Assembly: GCA_025774805.1 (NCBI GenBank) | Contig: JALGZR010000025.1 | Location: 1-64,000, forward strand | Direction: 5' to 3' | Length of the DNA stretch: 64,000 bases | Source: a bacterium | GTDB taxonomy: Bacteria > ARS69 | Translations under genes and position numbers: made by a program | Shown here: one piece after another, positions 8,197 through 17,002 of the stretch | How positions within the stretch are numbered: the stretch's first letter is position 1 | How the letters are laid out: each line of letters begins with the position of its first letter | The notes under the pieces: generated by a model | Database searches by the model: none | What the model was told of the DNA's origin: nothing | Seen by the model: the letters and a program-made list of their open reading frames with translations, nothing else

Positions 8197-9726
8197 CTAT
8201 CTCAACAGCACCGCACGTCCGCCTCGGACTCCGGCGTTCGTCTGCAGTCGATAGAAGTAGACTCCCGCGGGGACGGGTCGCCCGGCCTCGTCCGTGCCGT
8301 CCCAGGGGAGGCTCCGGTAGCCGGTCCCCACCCGGCCGGTGAACAGCTCCCGGACCCGATGCCCCCGGACGTCGAAGATGCCCAGCCTGACGTTCGCCCA
8401 TTCGGGGGCGGAGAATCCGATCGTGGTCCCTTCCCGAAACGGATTCGGGAACGCCGGATGCAGCGCGATCTTCCGTGACGACGCGCTCGGGTCGAAGAGA
8501 GGCACGTCGACGACCGGCGTCCGCTTCGTGACCGAGTCGATCACGGTGCCGTTCGGCTCCACCGCGGCCAGGGTGAGCCATGTACCGTCGATCTCCACCC
8601 TGCAGAAGTCGATCACGGTGCCGTCCGGCGTCACTGCGGTCAGTGTGAGCCAATCCCCGTCGATGTCCACCTTGCAGAAATGGTGCGCCGCAGCGGCGGC
8701 CCGGACCCGGGGGGCATTCGGATTCGGGGTGTAGAGAGGGGCGCCGCCCCCGCCGGTCGTGACGTGCTGCACGTGGTTGCTGACCGCACGCGCGTAGTAG
8801 TGATTGTGGCCCGCGAACACGAACCTGACGCCGTACTGCACGCACAGCGGCTGGATGTAGTTCTGGACGTCGGCATTGTTGGCGTGACCGCCCGCGGACC
8901 ATCCCGGCTCGTGCAGGTAGATGAACCGCCAGGGCTTGCTCGTGGCCGCCAGGTCGGCCTCGATCCACTCGAGTTGGGCGGATCCCGGCCCGTAGGGCAC
9001 GTACTGATCGACGACCACGAAGTGCGCGGGCCCGTAGTCGAAGGACCAGTATCGACCGCCCACGTGGGGGTAGGGGAAGTACTTCTGGAACAGGATGCCG
9101 TTTCCTTCGTGATTCCCCATGCAGGCCTGGTAGGGAAGGCCCCCGAGCATGGTCCGGATGTTCGTGTAGAAGGGATCGAAGAACTGATTGTGCCAATCGA
9201 GCTCGCTGTTGCCGTTGTTGACGAGATCTCCCACGGAGATGATCAGCGACTGGAATCCCTCGTCGGCGGTGTACGTGGCGATGATGCCCTCGGCGACGCT
9301 GTCGTGCACGGCGGGGAACGACCGCGTGTCGCCGTAGGCGAGAAACTTGACCGCGGTGGCGTCGGCGGCCGGCGCCGTGCGGAACGATCCGGCGGCGGTG
9401 TCTTCCGACGCGATGACCCGGTAGTAGTACCTCGTCACGGGGGCCAGATCCGCGATGGTGTGCGTGTGCTGATGGTCGGTTCCGTACTCGACCGTCCGGG
9501 TGCTTCCCAGGGAATACGACGTGTGCTCGCCCCACTCGATCGTGCAGGTCTCGGGCTGATCGAGCTGCCACAGCACCTGCATTTCCGTGTGGACGCCCGG
9601 GTAGATCAGGTAGGGGCCCTTGATGAGGGGATTGGACGCTCGCGCGGGCTCGGACCCGATGCTCAGAACGGCGAGAGAGAGGGAGAGAAAGACAGTAGCG
9701 GAAGGGGCCGAAGGAGATCGATGCAT
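8197..9726 (-). CDS. Secreted purple-acid-phosphatase-like metallophosphoesterase with FlgD-type C-terminus
   Basis: Starting at ATG 9726 (GGGAGA 9 nt upstream) gives a signal peptide (ATVFLSLSLAVLSIGSEPARA); the track's 9969 start adds an implausible leader. A fibronectin-III-like domain comes first. The calcineurin-like core follows with YGDTR, SVGDLVNNG, GNHE and a 'FAGHNHYYAR' metal-ligand set, so a dinuclear-metal phosphoesterase is expected. The C-terminus is a FlgD-like domain (AFPNPFREGTTIGF..GVYFYRLQ) thought to serve export or surface sorting in FCB bacteria. A 24-residue stretch before it is tandemly duplicated (see repeat 8536-8679). Total length is 509 residues. Confidence 0.88.
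   Translation of the reverse strand: MHRSPSAPSATVFLSLSLAVLSIGSEPARASNPLIKGPYLIYPGVHTEMQVLWQLDQPETCTIEWGEHTSYSLGSTRTVEYGTDHQHTHTIADLAPVTRYYYRVIASEDTAAGSFRTAPAADATAVKFLAYGDTRSFPAVHDSVAEGIIATYTADEGFQSLIISVGDLVNNGNSELDWHNQFFDPFYTNIRTMLGGLPYQACMGNHEGNGILFQKYFPYPHVGGRYWSFDYGPAHFVVVDQYVPYGPGSAQLEWIEADLAATSKPWRFIYLHEPGWSAGGHANNADVQNYIQPLCVQYGVRFVFAGHNHYYARAVSNHVQHVTTGGGGAPLYTPNPNAPRVRAAAAAHHFCKVDIDGDWLTLTAVTPDGTVIDFCRVEIDGTWLTLAAVEPNGTVIDSVTKRTPVVDVPLFDPSASSRKIALHPAFPNPFREGTTIGFSAPEWANVRLGIFDVRGHRVRELFTGRVGTGYRSLPWDGTDEAGRPVPAGVYFYRLQTNAGVRGGRAVLLR
8536..8679 (-). repeat. 72-bp x2 tandem duplication inside the metallophosphatase
   Basis: Two adjacent 72-bp units (8536-8607 and 8608-8679) encode FCKVDIDGDWLTLTAV and FCRVEIDGTWLTLAAV, each followed by a variant of 'PDGTVID'. 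The frame is kept. Related enzymes normally carry this beta-hairpin unit once, so this looks like a lineage-specific duplication. Confidence 0.85.
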
Positions 9727-10210
9727 GGTCGGTGTCTCCCGTCGATGTGCGTTCGTACCCGTTCGCTCCGGCCGGAAAGTCCCGCGAGGAATCCGGGGGT
9801 CGGGCGCGTCGCGCCAGGTCGCGAATGGGGGGGCCGTCCGGCGGTCTCCTGCACCCATTATACCCAGGCGAGTGGGGCGGCGCCCGGAGTACGCGCCGCA
9901 GGCGCGAGCGAGGTGCCGGGCGGGCCGGCGGCCGTCCTGCCCGTCGACCGCACCCGCCCGGGAGCACACCCATTCCGGGGGGACCGGGGTCGAGGGCCCC
10001 TCGCCCGGCTCTCGGATGCGCTGTCTCGAAACCGGACACTCTCACCCGGGGCAGCGCCCGCGCCGGCCGGAGACCGAGGTGGATTCAAGGGTGATATAGG
10101 GATAAAATGGGAAGGTCTGTCCCCCCCAACCCGAAGGTCGACCAACTGGGCTTGCCGGGCGGGATATACCCTTGTCCCGGTTCTCCCACAGCGAACTCCC
10201 GGAGCCAGAG
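9727..10210 (+). promoter_or_regulatory. 484-bp divergent intergenic region between two secreted-enzyme genes
   Basis: No credible ORF lies here. The A/T-rich patch GATATAGGGATAAAATGGG (about 10091-10109) is striking in this G+C-rich context and offers -10-like hexamers (TATAGG, TAAAAT) about 100 nt before the M36 protease start. I find no convincing -35 element. The rest is featureless G+C-rich sequence. Confidence 0.3.
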
Positions 10211-13186
10211 ATGCGTATTCGTCTTTGTCACTACCTACTGACCGCAGGGATCCTGATGCTGGCGGCGGGCTCGGCTCATGCCTTCGCCCCCGATCCGCAG
10301 GTGGAGACCCTCGAATTCCCGCTGGCCTTCGAGGCCAACACCCCGGTACTCGAGACGCAGCCGCTCGAGACCCTCGGAATGGGCCGATCGGGATTCCTCG
10401 GATCCGGATGGCTGGCCCAGCTTGATCGTCGCACCGGCTACGTGCACATGGCGTACGGCGGCGACCTCTCCCTGCCGTCGGGCGTCGCGGATCAGGAAGC
10501 CGCGGCAACGGCGGTGCGTGACTTCCTGCTGATGAACGAGGACCTGCTCGGCACCCGTCCCGACAACATCGAGCTGCGAAACGTGGCGTTTCACCGCGGC
10601 AAGTACGCGGTCCACTACCGGCAGGTCGTCGGGGGCGTCCCCGTGTACCGTTCGAGCTCGTTCGCGGTGCTCGGCGAGAACGGCCGGTTCATGGCGTTCG
10701 GCTCGAGCTTCTTCCCCGATCATCACGAAATGCCGTCGAGCCCGGGGCTGTCCGAGTCCGACGCGATCGCCACCGCGGCGAGTGCTCTCGGCGCGGCGCC
10801 GCGCACCGACCGCCCGATCGCGACGGATCTCTACCTCGTCCCGGCGGAGTCCGGCGAGCTGATGACTCTCCAGTCGGCGTACCGTGTGGTCTTCGAGGCG
10901 GAGGAGCCCCTCGGCAAGTGGGAGAGCTTCGTTCACGCGTCGACCGGAGAGATCCTCTCCCGGCAGAATCTCTACCGGATGGTCAACGTGACCGGCAACG
11001 TCTCGGCCGACGTTCAATTCTACGGATACTGCGACGGGCACAGCGACCTTCCGATGGAGCACCTCCAGGTGAACGTCTCGGGCGGCAACAGCGACCTCAC
11101 CGACGAGAACGGGGACTACGACATCCCCCACGGCGGCACCTCGCCCGTGACCGTGACGGCGGAGCTGCGGGGACCGTACTTCAACGTGAACCGGGCCGCG
11201 GGCCTCGGACCCGATGCGAACTACAGCAACACGGCCACTCCCGGCACGCCACACGACATCTACTGGAGCGGCGTGAACTCCCGGCAGGACGAACGGGACT
11301 GCTTCTACAACGGGAACTACATCCACGACCTCCTGCTGGCGGTCGATCCCACGTTCACCCAGCTCGACTACTCGATGCCCACCGTGGTCGGGCGCACCGA
11401 CTTCTACTGCCCCGGCAACGCCTGGTGGGACGGAGTCGCCATCAACTTCTGCGCGGCGGGGGGGGCTTACGCCAACACCGGCGAGATCGGCAACGTGGTC
11501 TACCACGAGTGGGGTCACGGAGTGACCCAGGAGCTCTACGGGCGGAACGGCGCTCCCGAGCCGCCGAGCGGGCTCCACGAGGGGAACTCCGACGTCATGT
11601 CGAACTTCGGCGAGCGGGTCTCCGTGATCGGGTACGGGTTCTACCAGGGCAACTGCTCGTCCGGAATCCGCAACTCGGACAACGGCATGCAGTATCCGGC
11701 CTACGACGAGAACGGCGGCCACACCGCCGGCCAGGTGATCGCCGGATTCCACTGGGACGCCTGGCAGTCGATGCTCGCGAGCATGCCGCAGGAGGAAGCC
11801 GACGCGGCGGCGCTGAACGCGTGGCACTTCGGCCGGGACATGGGCACGCCGCAGACGTTCGTGGACCAGGTGCTCTGGACGTTCATCGCGGACGATGACG
11901 ACGCCAACCTGGACAACGGGACGCCGAACCACGTGCACTTCTGCCTCGGCGCCACGAATCACGGGTTCACGTGTCCCGAGATCGTCGTGGGCGTGAACAT
12001 CACGCACGAGAAGCTGCCTCACACGACCGAAGGGCTCGACGGCTTCGACGTGGCCGCCACGATCGTCTCGACCGAGGGCGCGGTCGATCCGACGCAGCTC
12101 AAGGTCCACTACCGGATGAACGGCGGCCCGTTCTTTACCCGTCTCATGACCGCGACCGCGAATCCGGACGAGTACAGCGCCCACCTCCCGTCCATCCTCG
12201 GCAATGCGTCGGAGGTCGAGTACTACATCTACGCCAAGGACATGCTCGGCAACGAGCGCACCCATCCCACGAACGCGCCGGCCGATCTGCACGGGTTCGA
12301 CGTCTGTCAATGGTACGATGATCTCGAGAGCGGGATCGCCGGATGGACCGTGGGTCTTCCCAGCGACAACGCGACCACCGGGGAGTGGGAGCTGATCGAT
12401 CCGATCGGGACCGCAGCTCAACCCGATGACGACTCCACGCCGGCTCCCGGGGTCCTGGCGTTCATCACCGGTCAGTGCGGGGGCCCGAATTGTTCCGGCG
12501 GGTGCACCCTCGGGTGCAACGATGTCGACGGCGGTACGACGACCCTGGTGAGCCCGGTGTACGATCTCAGGAACATCGCCGGGGCGCGTCTCAAGTACGA
12601 TCGCTGGTACTCCAATAACACCGGCTCCGATCCGAACAACGACGACTGGGTGGTCGACGTATCGAACGACGGCGGGACGAACTGGACGAACGTGGAGAAC
12701 ACGACGGACTCCGACGCCCGCTGGGTCTCCCACACGATCGACCTGGATGCGCTCTTCGGAGAGGCCGGTCAGGTCCAGGTGCGGTTCATCGCGAGCGATC
12801 TCGGCAGCGGTTCTCTCGTGGAAGCGGGGGTCGACGAGATCCGGGTGCTCGGCACGTTCGCTCCGCCGGATCCGACGGACGCTCCGTCCGTCGACGCGCG
12901 GGTCCCGATCTCTTTCGCGCTCGAGCAGAACCAGCCCAACCCGTTCGAGCCGCAGACGAGGATCGCCTACTCGGTCCCCGAGCAGTCCGAGGTCGAGCTG
13001 GTCGTCTTCAACGTCCACGGTCAGACGGTTCGCACCCTCGCGAACGGAATCCGCGAAGCGGGCCGCTACGAGGTCGACTGGAACGGCCGGGACGCGTCCG
13101 GACAGCGCGTCTCCGCGGGCGTCTACTTCTACCGGCTCACGGCCGGGGAGCGGGTGCTCACGAAGAAGATGACCGTGATGAAATGA
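10211..13186 (+). CDS. Secreted M36 (fungalysin-like) metalloprotease with FlgD-type C-terminus
   Basis: This 991-residue exported protease starts at ATG 10211 (GGAG 6 nt upstream), not the track's 10172, giving a clean signal peptide (CHYLLTAGILMLAAGSAHA). A fungalysin/thermolysin propeptide (FTP) domain covers about residues 85-260. The zinc site is YHEWGH (His432, Glu433, His436 by my count), with the third ligand Glu457 in 'HEGNSDVMSN'. A beta-sandwich region follows (about 715-870). The end is a FlgD-like domain (NQPNPFEPQTRIAY..GVYFYRLTAGE). The family acts extracellularly on proteins after propeptide removal. A strong hairpin plus T-run lies about 60 nt after the stop. Confidence 0.93.
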   Translation: MRIRLCHYLLTAGILMLAAGSAHAFAPDPQVETLEFPLAFEANTPVLETQPLETLGMGRSGFLGSGWLAQLDRRTGYVHMAYGGDLSLPSGVADQEAAATAVRDFLLMNEDLLGTRPDNIELRNVAFHRGKYAVHYRQVVGGVPVYRSSSFAVLGENGRFMAFGSSFFPDHHEMPSSPGLSESDAIATAASALGAAPRTDRPIATDLYLVPAESGELMTLQSAYRVVFEAEEPLGKWESFVHASTGEILSRQNLYRMVNVTGNVSADVQFYGYCDGHSDLPMEHLQVNVSGGNSDLTDENGDYDIPHGGTSPVTVTAELRGPYFNVNRAAGLGPDANYSNTATPGTPHDIYWSGVNSRQDERDCFYNGNYIHDLLLAVDPTFTQLDYSMPTVVGRTDFYCPGNAWWDGVAINFCAAGGAYANTGEIGNVVYHEWGHGVTQELYGRNGAPEPPSGLHEGNSDVMSNFGERVSVIGYGFYQGNCSSGIRNSDNGMQYPAYDENGGHTAGQVIAGFHWDAWQSMLASMPQEEADAAALNAWHFGRDMGTPQTFVDQVLWTFIADDDDANLDNGTPNHVHFCLGATNHGFTCPEIVVGVNITHEKLPHTTEGLDGFDVAATIVSTEGAVDPTQLKVHYRMNGGPFFTRLMTATANPDEYSAHLPSILGNASEVEYYIYAKDMLGNERTHPTNAPADLHGFDVCQWYDDLESGIAGWTVGLPSDNATTGEWELIDPIGTAAQPDDDSTPAPGVLAFITGQCGGPNCSGGCTLGCNDVDGGTTTLVSPVYDLRNIAGARLKYDRWYSNNTGSDPNNDDWVVDVSNDGGTNWTNVENTTDSDARWVSHTIDLDALFGEAGQVQVRFIASDLGSGSLVEAGVDEIRVLGTFAPPDPTDAPSVDARVPISFALEQNQPNPFEPQTRIAYSVPEQSEVELVVFNVHGQTVRTLANGIREAGRYEVDWNGRDASGQRVSAGVYFYRLTAGERVLTKKMTVMK

Positions 13187-13249
13187 CGGCGGCGGAGTGA
13201 GCGGCGGCGGAGCTCTTCCCGCCGCACTCCCGTCGCGGAGATGCGACGA

Positions 13250-13279
13250 CGCCCGGGGCCGGGAGGCTCCGGGCGTTTT
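13250..13279 (+). terminator. Rho-independent terminator after the M36 protease
   Basis: CGCCCGG (13250-13256) pairs with CCGGGCG (13269-13275) and is followed directly by TTTT. This is the clearest intrinsic terminator in the window. Confidence 0.75.
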
Positions 13280-13404
13280 CGTGGGGCGGATTCGCCGTCG
13301 CCGACGGCTCCGCCGCGGTCCGTCCGCACGCCGCCGTCGAGAACGGCGTCCCCGGCCGTGCTTTCCCTGGAGACGGACGAGGAGAGGGTCCCTATTCTCG
13401 TCCT

Positions 13405-13462
13405 CTAGCCTGCGTTTCTCACCAGGCTCGTCGCGAGGCTGCGGACAGTCGTGTCTGGCGAG
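13405..13462 (+). repeat. Palindromic element family, half copy 2 (type B arm)
   Basis: CTAGCCTGCGTTTCTCACC..AGGCTCGTCGCGAGGCTGCGGACAG..GTCTGGCGAG is the reverse complement of the right arm of the full-length copies, here alone. It ends 8 nt before the glycosyltransferase start codon and probably forms part of that gene's leader. Confidence 0.8.
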
Positions 13463-13470
13463 GGGGCCCC

Positions 13471-14625
13471 ATGGTGATCTCGCTTCTCTGTTCCGATGTC
13501 GGACGGGGACATCCGTTCTACCTCGACGGAGTCCGGCGGGCGCTCGAGGGAGGGGGCCGCGGAGGACTGATCGCGCGCGAGGCGACGGTCTTCGAGGTCT
13601 CGCGGGGGACCTCGCTCCTTGCCTGGCGGGCCGTCCGATGGTCGTACCGGATCGCAGGTCGCGGCGGCCCGATCGGCGCCCTCTACCAGCGATTCCGAAG
13701 CGAGATGGACTACGATCGGGACTCCGCGGTCCTGAGGATCCTCGGCCGGGATCTGCGATCGTGGGCGGGCGACGAGGGACTCCTTCTCGTGGACCATCCC
13801 GCGATCGTGGGAGCGCTGGGAGGCCGACCCCGGGTGTGGTACGTCCACGGGGAGATGGTGGCGCCCCCGGAGGCGATCGTGCGCGGTGCAGCCGGGATCC
13901 TCGTTCCGACTCCGAAGGTGGCGGATCGATTCGCGGACGGCGGCGTTCCCCGGGAGCGGATCCACATCACGGGGATCTGCGTCGAGAACGAGCTTCTGCC
14001 GATCGCCCAGGCCGCGCTCGAGGAGCGTCGCCGCCGACTCGCGGCGGGAGGGCCGCTGACGCTTGGCTTCTACAGCTCGGGGGCCGAGCCGGGGGCCCAC
14101 GTCGCGTCCCTGGCCGCCGGGGTCGCCGCGGCGATTCGCGGGGGGCACGCGGCGATCGTCGTGGCCCGGAGGGGAGGAAGGCTGGACCGCAGCGTGGGCT
14201 CCTCGCGGCTCGACCTCGGAGGAAAGGGACCGGAGATCGTCCGGTTCTCGACTCGGCGGGAGCTCGATCAGCGGACGGCCGAGATCTTTCCCCGTCTCGA
14301 TGTCGTCGTCTCGCCTCCCCACGAGCGATCGAACTGGGCGGTCGGACTGGGCCTGCCCTTTCTCCTGGTCGGGCCCGACTTCGGGCCCTTCGCGCCCCGG
14401 AACCGCGATCTGTTGCTGCGGGCGGGGGTGGCGATCGAGATCCACACTCCGACCGACGCCGAACGCCTGGCGGAGATCCTCGGTGAGCTGCAGTCGCGTC
14501 ACCTGCTCGAGAGGATGTGTGAGAGCGGTACGGGACGGCCGATCGACGGGTTCGCGCAGGCGGCGAGGATTCTGGTGGAGGAGATCGAGGGACGCGGGGA
14601 CCTCACGCGAGGGCGGACCGCGTGA
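13471..14625 (+). CDS. GT-B-fold glycosyltransferase-like protein (MurG/MGDG-synthase superfamily)
   Basis: The 384-residue protein has the layout of a GT-B glycosyltransferase. The N-terminus reads 'LLCSDVGRGHPFYLDGV', resembling the acceptor-binding start of MurG/MGDG-synthase relatives. A linker region (RIHITGICVENELL) leads into the C-terminal nucleotide-sugar half, where 'SPPHERSNWAVGLGLPFLLVGPD' resembles the donor-binding segment. No signal peptide is seen, so it is probably cytoplasmic or membrane-associated. Donor and acceptor are unknown. Start ATG 13471 follows a purine/GC-rich stretch right after a repeat copy. Assignment to the fold is moderate, and I would not name a reaction. 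Confidence 0.6.
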   Translation: MVISLLCSDVGRGHPFYLDGVRRALEGGGRGGLIAREATVFEVSRGTSLLAWRAVRWSYRIAGRGGPIGALYQRFRSEMDYDRDSAVLRILGRDLRSWAGDEGLLLVDHPAIVGALGGRPRVWYVHGEMVAPPEAIVRGAAGILVPTPKVADRFADGGVPRERIHITGICVENELLPIAQAALEERRRRLAAGGPLTLGFYSSGAEPGAHVASLAAGVAAAIRGGHAAIVVARRGGRLDRSVGSSRLDLGGKGPEIVRFSTRRELDQRTAEIFPRLDVVVSPPHERSNWAVGLGLPFLLVGPDFGPFAPRNRDLLLRAGVAIEIHTPTDAERLAEILGELQSRHLLERMCESGTGRPIDGFAQAARILVEEIEGRGDLTRGRTA

Positions 14626-14634
14626 ACGGCGACG

Positions 14635-14704
14635 CTAGCCTGCATTTCTCACCAGGCTCGGCGAGCTGCTGCCGTAGCAGAGTCCGGTGATATATGCAGG
14701 CTAG
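14635..14704 (+). repeat. Palindromic element family, complete 70-bp palindrome (copy 3)
   Basis: The unit begins CTAGCCTGCATTTCTCACC and ends GATATATGCAGGCTAG, so both terminal inverted repeats are present with a short central part (GGCGAGCTGCTGCCGTAGCAG). It would fold into one long hairpin. Its right end contains the ATG of the M28 peptidase gene. Confidence 0.85.
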
Positions 14705-15929
14705 GCCTCTCCTCGAAATCGCCTCCCGCTTCGCCTTTCCCCGCTTCCCGGGCACCCCGGAGGAGGGGCAGGCTGCGGACTCGATGACCCGGCACTTCGA
14801 GGAGAGCGGTCTCGAGGTCGAGGTCGAGCCGTTCGAGGCGAATCCCGACGTCGTCCCCCGCCTGCGCCGGCGCATCCACGGGGCGGTTTCGTTCGCGATT
14901 CTCCTGATGGGCGCGCTCGGATGCGTCGCGCCCCCCGGCGCGGCCGTCGTGGGGCTCGCGATCCTCGCCTTCGTCGTGACCACGGCGCGATGGTCGGTCC
15001 GTGTCGAGCGCGAGTACGATCGCGCGCCGAGGATCACGAGTCGGAACGTCTCTGGACGCCGGTCGGCCGCCGACGGCGGGGCGCCCCAGCTCGTCTTCCT
15101 GGCCCACCTGGACAGCAAGTCGGCGCGCTTTCCCACCGCGGTTCCGGTCGGACTCATCCTGTTCGCAGTGGCGGTCGTCGTCGGGATCACGCTGTGGGCG
15201 ACGGGCACGGTGATCCGCGGGGGCGACCCGGGTCCCGCCGGGGTGCTGCTTCCGCTGTCGATCGCGGGGGCGGCCGGCCTCGTCGCCGCCCTCTTCAATC
15301 CGGCGGGCAACGAGTCCCCCGGCGCCATGGACAACGCCTCCGGCCTCGCGATCCTCCACGAGGCCGCGCGGGTGTTTCCCTCCGACCCGACGCTCGCCGG
15401 GGCGGAGCTCGTCTTCCTCGCGACGGGCGCCGAGGAGATCGGACTGGCCGGCGCGGTCCGGTGGATCCAGGCCCACGCCGATGCGTACGACCGGGATCGA
15501 GCCGTGTTCGTCAACGTCGACTCGGTGGGCGTCGGAACGGGAATGGTGGGCGTGGACGTCCGCGGCGTAGCACCCGGCGGTCGCCCGATGGATCGGGTCG
15601 TCCGGGCGGCGGCGCGGGCCGCGGGAGTCCGGCTCCGCCTGCTGCCGTTTCTCCCCGGGGTGGGGGTCGACACGATGCCGATCGGCGCCCGTGGCTTCTC
15701 GACCGTCTCGCTTCTCGGAGACGTGCTGGGAGCTCCCGGGGCGCGCATTCACTCACCCGCCGACGAGATGCTGTACCTGACGGAAGAGGCCCTCGAATCG
15801 GCGATGGCCCTCGTCACCGAGGTCGCCCGGGACGTGGCGCGGGCTAGGCCCGAGGCGCGGGCGTCGCCTCCGGAGGAGCGCACCGATCGTCGGGGGCGGG
15901 GGAGAGCAGCGCCCCCAACTCGGGCATGA
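14694..15929 (+). CDS. Membrane M28-family metallopeptidase
   Basis: The M28 zinc-site residues occur in order: AHLDSKS (His, Asp), MDNASG (Asp), TGAEEIGL (Glu-Glu), NVDSVG (Asp) and IHSPADE (His). The fold is interrupted by unusual hydrophobic insertions. One pair of segments lies near residues 60-100 and others near 145-205 (VGLILFAVAVVVGITLW; GVLLPLSIAGAAGLVAAL). The peptidase is therefore probably anchored in the inner membrane, with the active site on one face. The start ATG lies inside the right end of a repeat element, so the element forms the 5' end of the mRNA. The basic tail overlaps the convergent small gene at 15844 by 86 bp. Confidence 0.8.
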   Translation: MQARPLLEIASRFAFPRFPGTPEEGQAADSMTRHFEESGLEVEVEPFEANPDVVPRLRRRIHGAVSFAILLMGALGCVAPPGAAVVGLAILAFVVTTARWSVRVEREYDRAPRITSRNVSGRRSAADGGAPQLVFLAHLDSKSARFPTAVPVGLILFAVAVVVGITLWATGTVIRGGDPGPAGVLLPLSIAGAAGLVAALFNPAGNESPGAMDNASGLAILHEAARVFPSDPTLAGAELVFLATGAEEIGLAGAVRWIQAHADAYDRDRAVFVNVDSVGVGTGMVGVDVRGVAPGGRPMDRVVRAAARAAGVRLRLLPFLPGVGVDTMPIGARGFSTVSLLGDVLGAPGARIHSPADEMLYLTEEALESAMALVTEVARDVARARPEARASPPEERTDRRGRGRAAPPTRA

Positions 15930-16080
15930 GCACCACGGTTCCGTAGCAGGGTCCGGCCCCGCCCGTCGAGTCGGCCGGGGCGGGCCGATCCTCGTCCGAG
16001 GACGGCGTCACGAGAGCCACGAACGCCAGAATCGCGACCTTCAGCAGCTTTGCGACCGCGATCAGGATCCACTCGAGCAC
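15844..16080 (-). CDS. Small membrane protein of unknown function (78 aa)
   Basis: I do not recognise a family. The protein has one N-terminal hydrophobic helix (WILIAVAKLLKVAILAFVALV), then a Pro/Asp/Ala-rich tail with two cysteines. The start is a GTG preceded by a near-perfect AGGAGGG at 5 nt, the main argument that it is real. It lies 51 nt downstream of the VanY-like gene on the same strand and may be cotranscribed. Its 3' end overlaps the M28 peptidase gene convergently. Confidence 0.55.
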   Translation of the reverse strand: MLEWILIAVAKLLKVAILAFVALVTPSSDEDRPAPADSTGGAGPCYGTVVLMPELGALLSPAPDDRCAPPEATPAPRA

Positions 16081-16131
16081 GGCGTCCCTCCTGCAGCTGA
16101 GACGGACGAGCGGCTCGAAACGTTCAAACGC

Positions 16132-16962
16132 TCACCAGGCGCTCTCGTCCTCGACGGCCTCCCCGACCCACCGGAGATGCCACGGCTCGTGGGCGACGTC
16201 CCGGCCCGCGCACCGCTCCCGGGAGAAGGGGACCACGATTCCGTGCTCCTCTCCGTGCTCCGCGATCCAGATCCCGGCCGGGTCGCTCGCGAGGGCCTCG
16301 GAGAGGGTGGGGACTCCGGAGACCGCCACGTCGACCGCGGTTCCGAGCCGGTGATCGCTGCGGCCCGGGGCCGCGGAGTGGATCTGACCGGGATCCCGGG
16401 CGATCGCCCGCAGATAGAGGCGCCTCTGATAGGCCGCGCTCCGGTGCGCGGAGAAGATGCGGATCTCGTGACCCTTCGTGGCCGCGGCCTCGATCAGCGA
16501 CCGGAAGGCCGCGACCGCCCCCGCCCGGAGCCGCATTCTCCGCCCCTCGTAGCCGGGGGCCCGGAACGCGACGGGGACCCTGACGAGATCTCCGGGAACA
16601 TACTCCTCGGGAAGGACCCGGCCGGCGGCGAGCCCCTCCCGGCCGACCGGCAGATCGCCCGAGACCGGCTCGGGAGGACGATCGAGCCGGCAGGCCTCCA
16701 CGTATCCACCGCTCGAGATCTCGATCCATTCGCGCCCTTCCGTGGTCAGGAGGCGCGCCGCCGTGACCTCGTCTCCGGTCCGGTGGCGGGCCCGAATCAC
16801 CGCTTCGGGGCTCGGCTCCGTCCGGACGACCCCGTCCACGACGAATCGGAGGGTCTCGCCCTCGCGCAACGGCTCCGGATGGAGCGTTCGGGCCCCGCCG
16901 TCCGGTCCGAGGACGAGCAGCAGGAGGGTCGCTCCGAGGAATCGAAGGGATCGCCGGTTCAC
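16132..16962 (-). CDS. VanY-like D-alanyl-D-alanine carboxypeptidase (M15B)
   Basis: The C-terminal half carries the M15 zinc signature: 'FSAHRSAAYQRRLY', 'SDHRLGTAVDV' (SxHxxGxAxD) and 'EPWHLRWVG' (ExWHxR). It should therefore cleave D-Ala-D-Ala ends of peptidoglycan peptides in the periplasm. The start is GTG 16962, and the N-terminus (RFLGATLLLLVLGPDGGA) looks like a signal peptide or anchor. The first 110 residues form an extra beta-rich domain with 'GREWIEISSGGYVEA', SH3-like in style, perhaps for wall binding. No van regulators or ligases are nearby, so a housekeeping wall-trimming role is more likely than glycopeptide resistance. Confidence 0.85.
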   Translation of the reverse strand: MNRRSLRFLGATLLLLVLGPDGGARTLHPEPLREGETLRFVVDGVVRTEPSPEAVIRARHRTGDEVTAARLLTTEGREWIEISSGGYVEACRLDRPPEPVSGDLPVGREGLAAGRVLPEEYVPGDLVRVPVAFRAPGYEGRRMRLRAGAVAAFRSLIEAAATKGHEIRIFSAHRSAAYQRRLYLRAIARDPGQIHSAAPGRSDHRLGTAVDVAVSGVPTLSEALASDPAGIWIAEHGEEHGIVVPFSRERCAGRDVAHEPWHLRWVGEAVEDESAW

Positions 16963-17002
16963 GGAACCGTTGTACCGCGGGACGGCGGGCGGACGCGAGG
17001 GT

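Noticed and set aside
10235-13018. 927-residue minus-strand ORF over the M36 protease
   Set aside because: Shadow frame, rich in Arg, Asp and Val with no domain; the M36 frame has zinc motif, signal peptide and ribosome-binding site.
16132-16962. VanY-like gene as part of a glycopeptide-resistance cluster
   Set aside because: No VanHAX-type ligase, dehydrogenase or VanRS pair is nearby.
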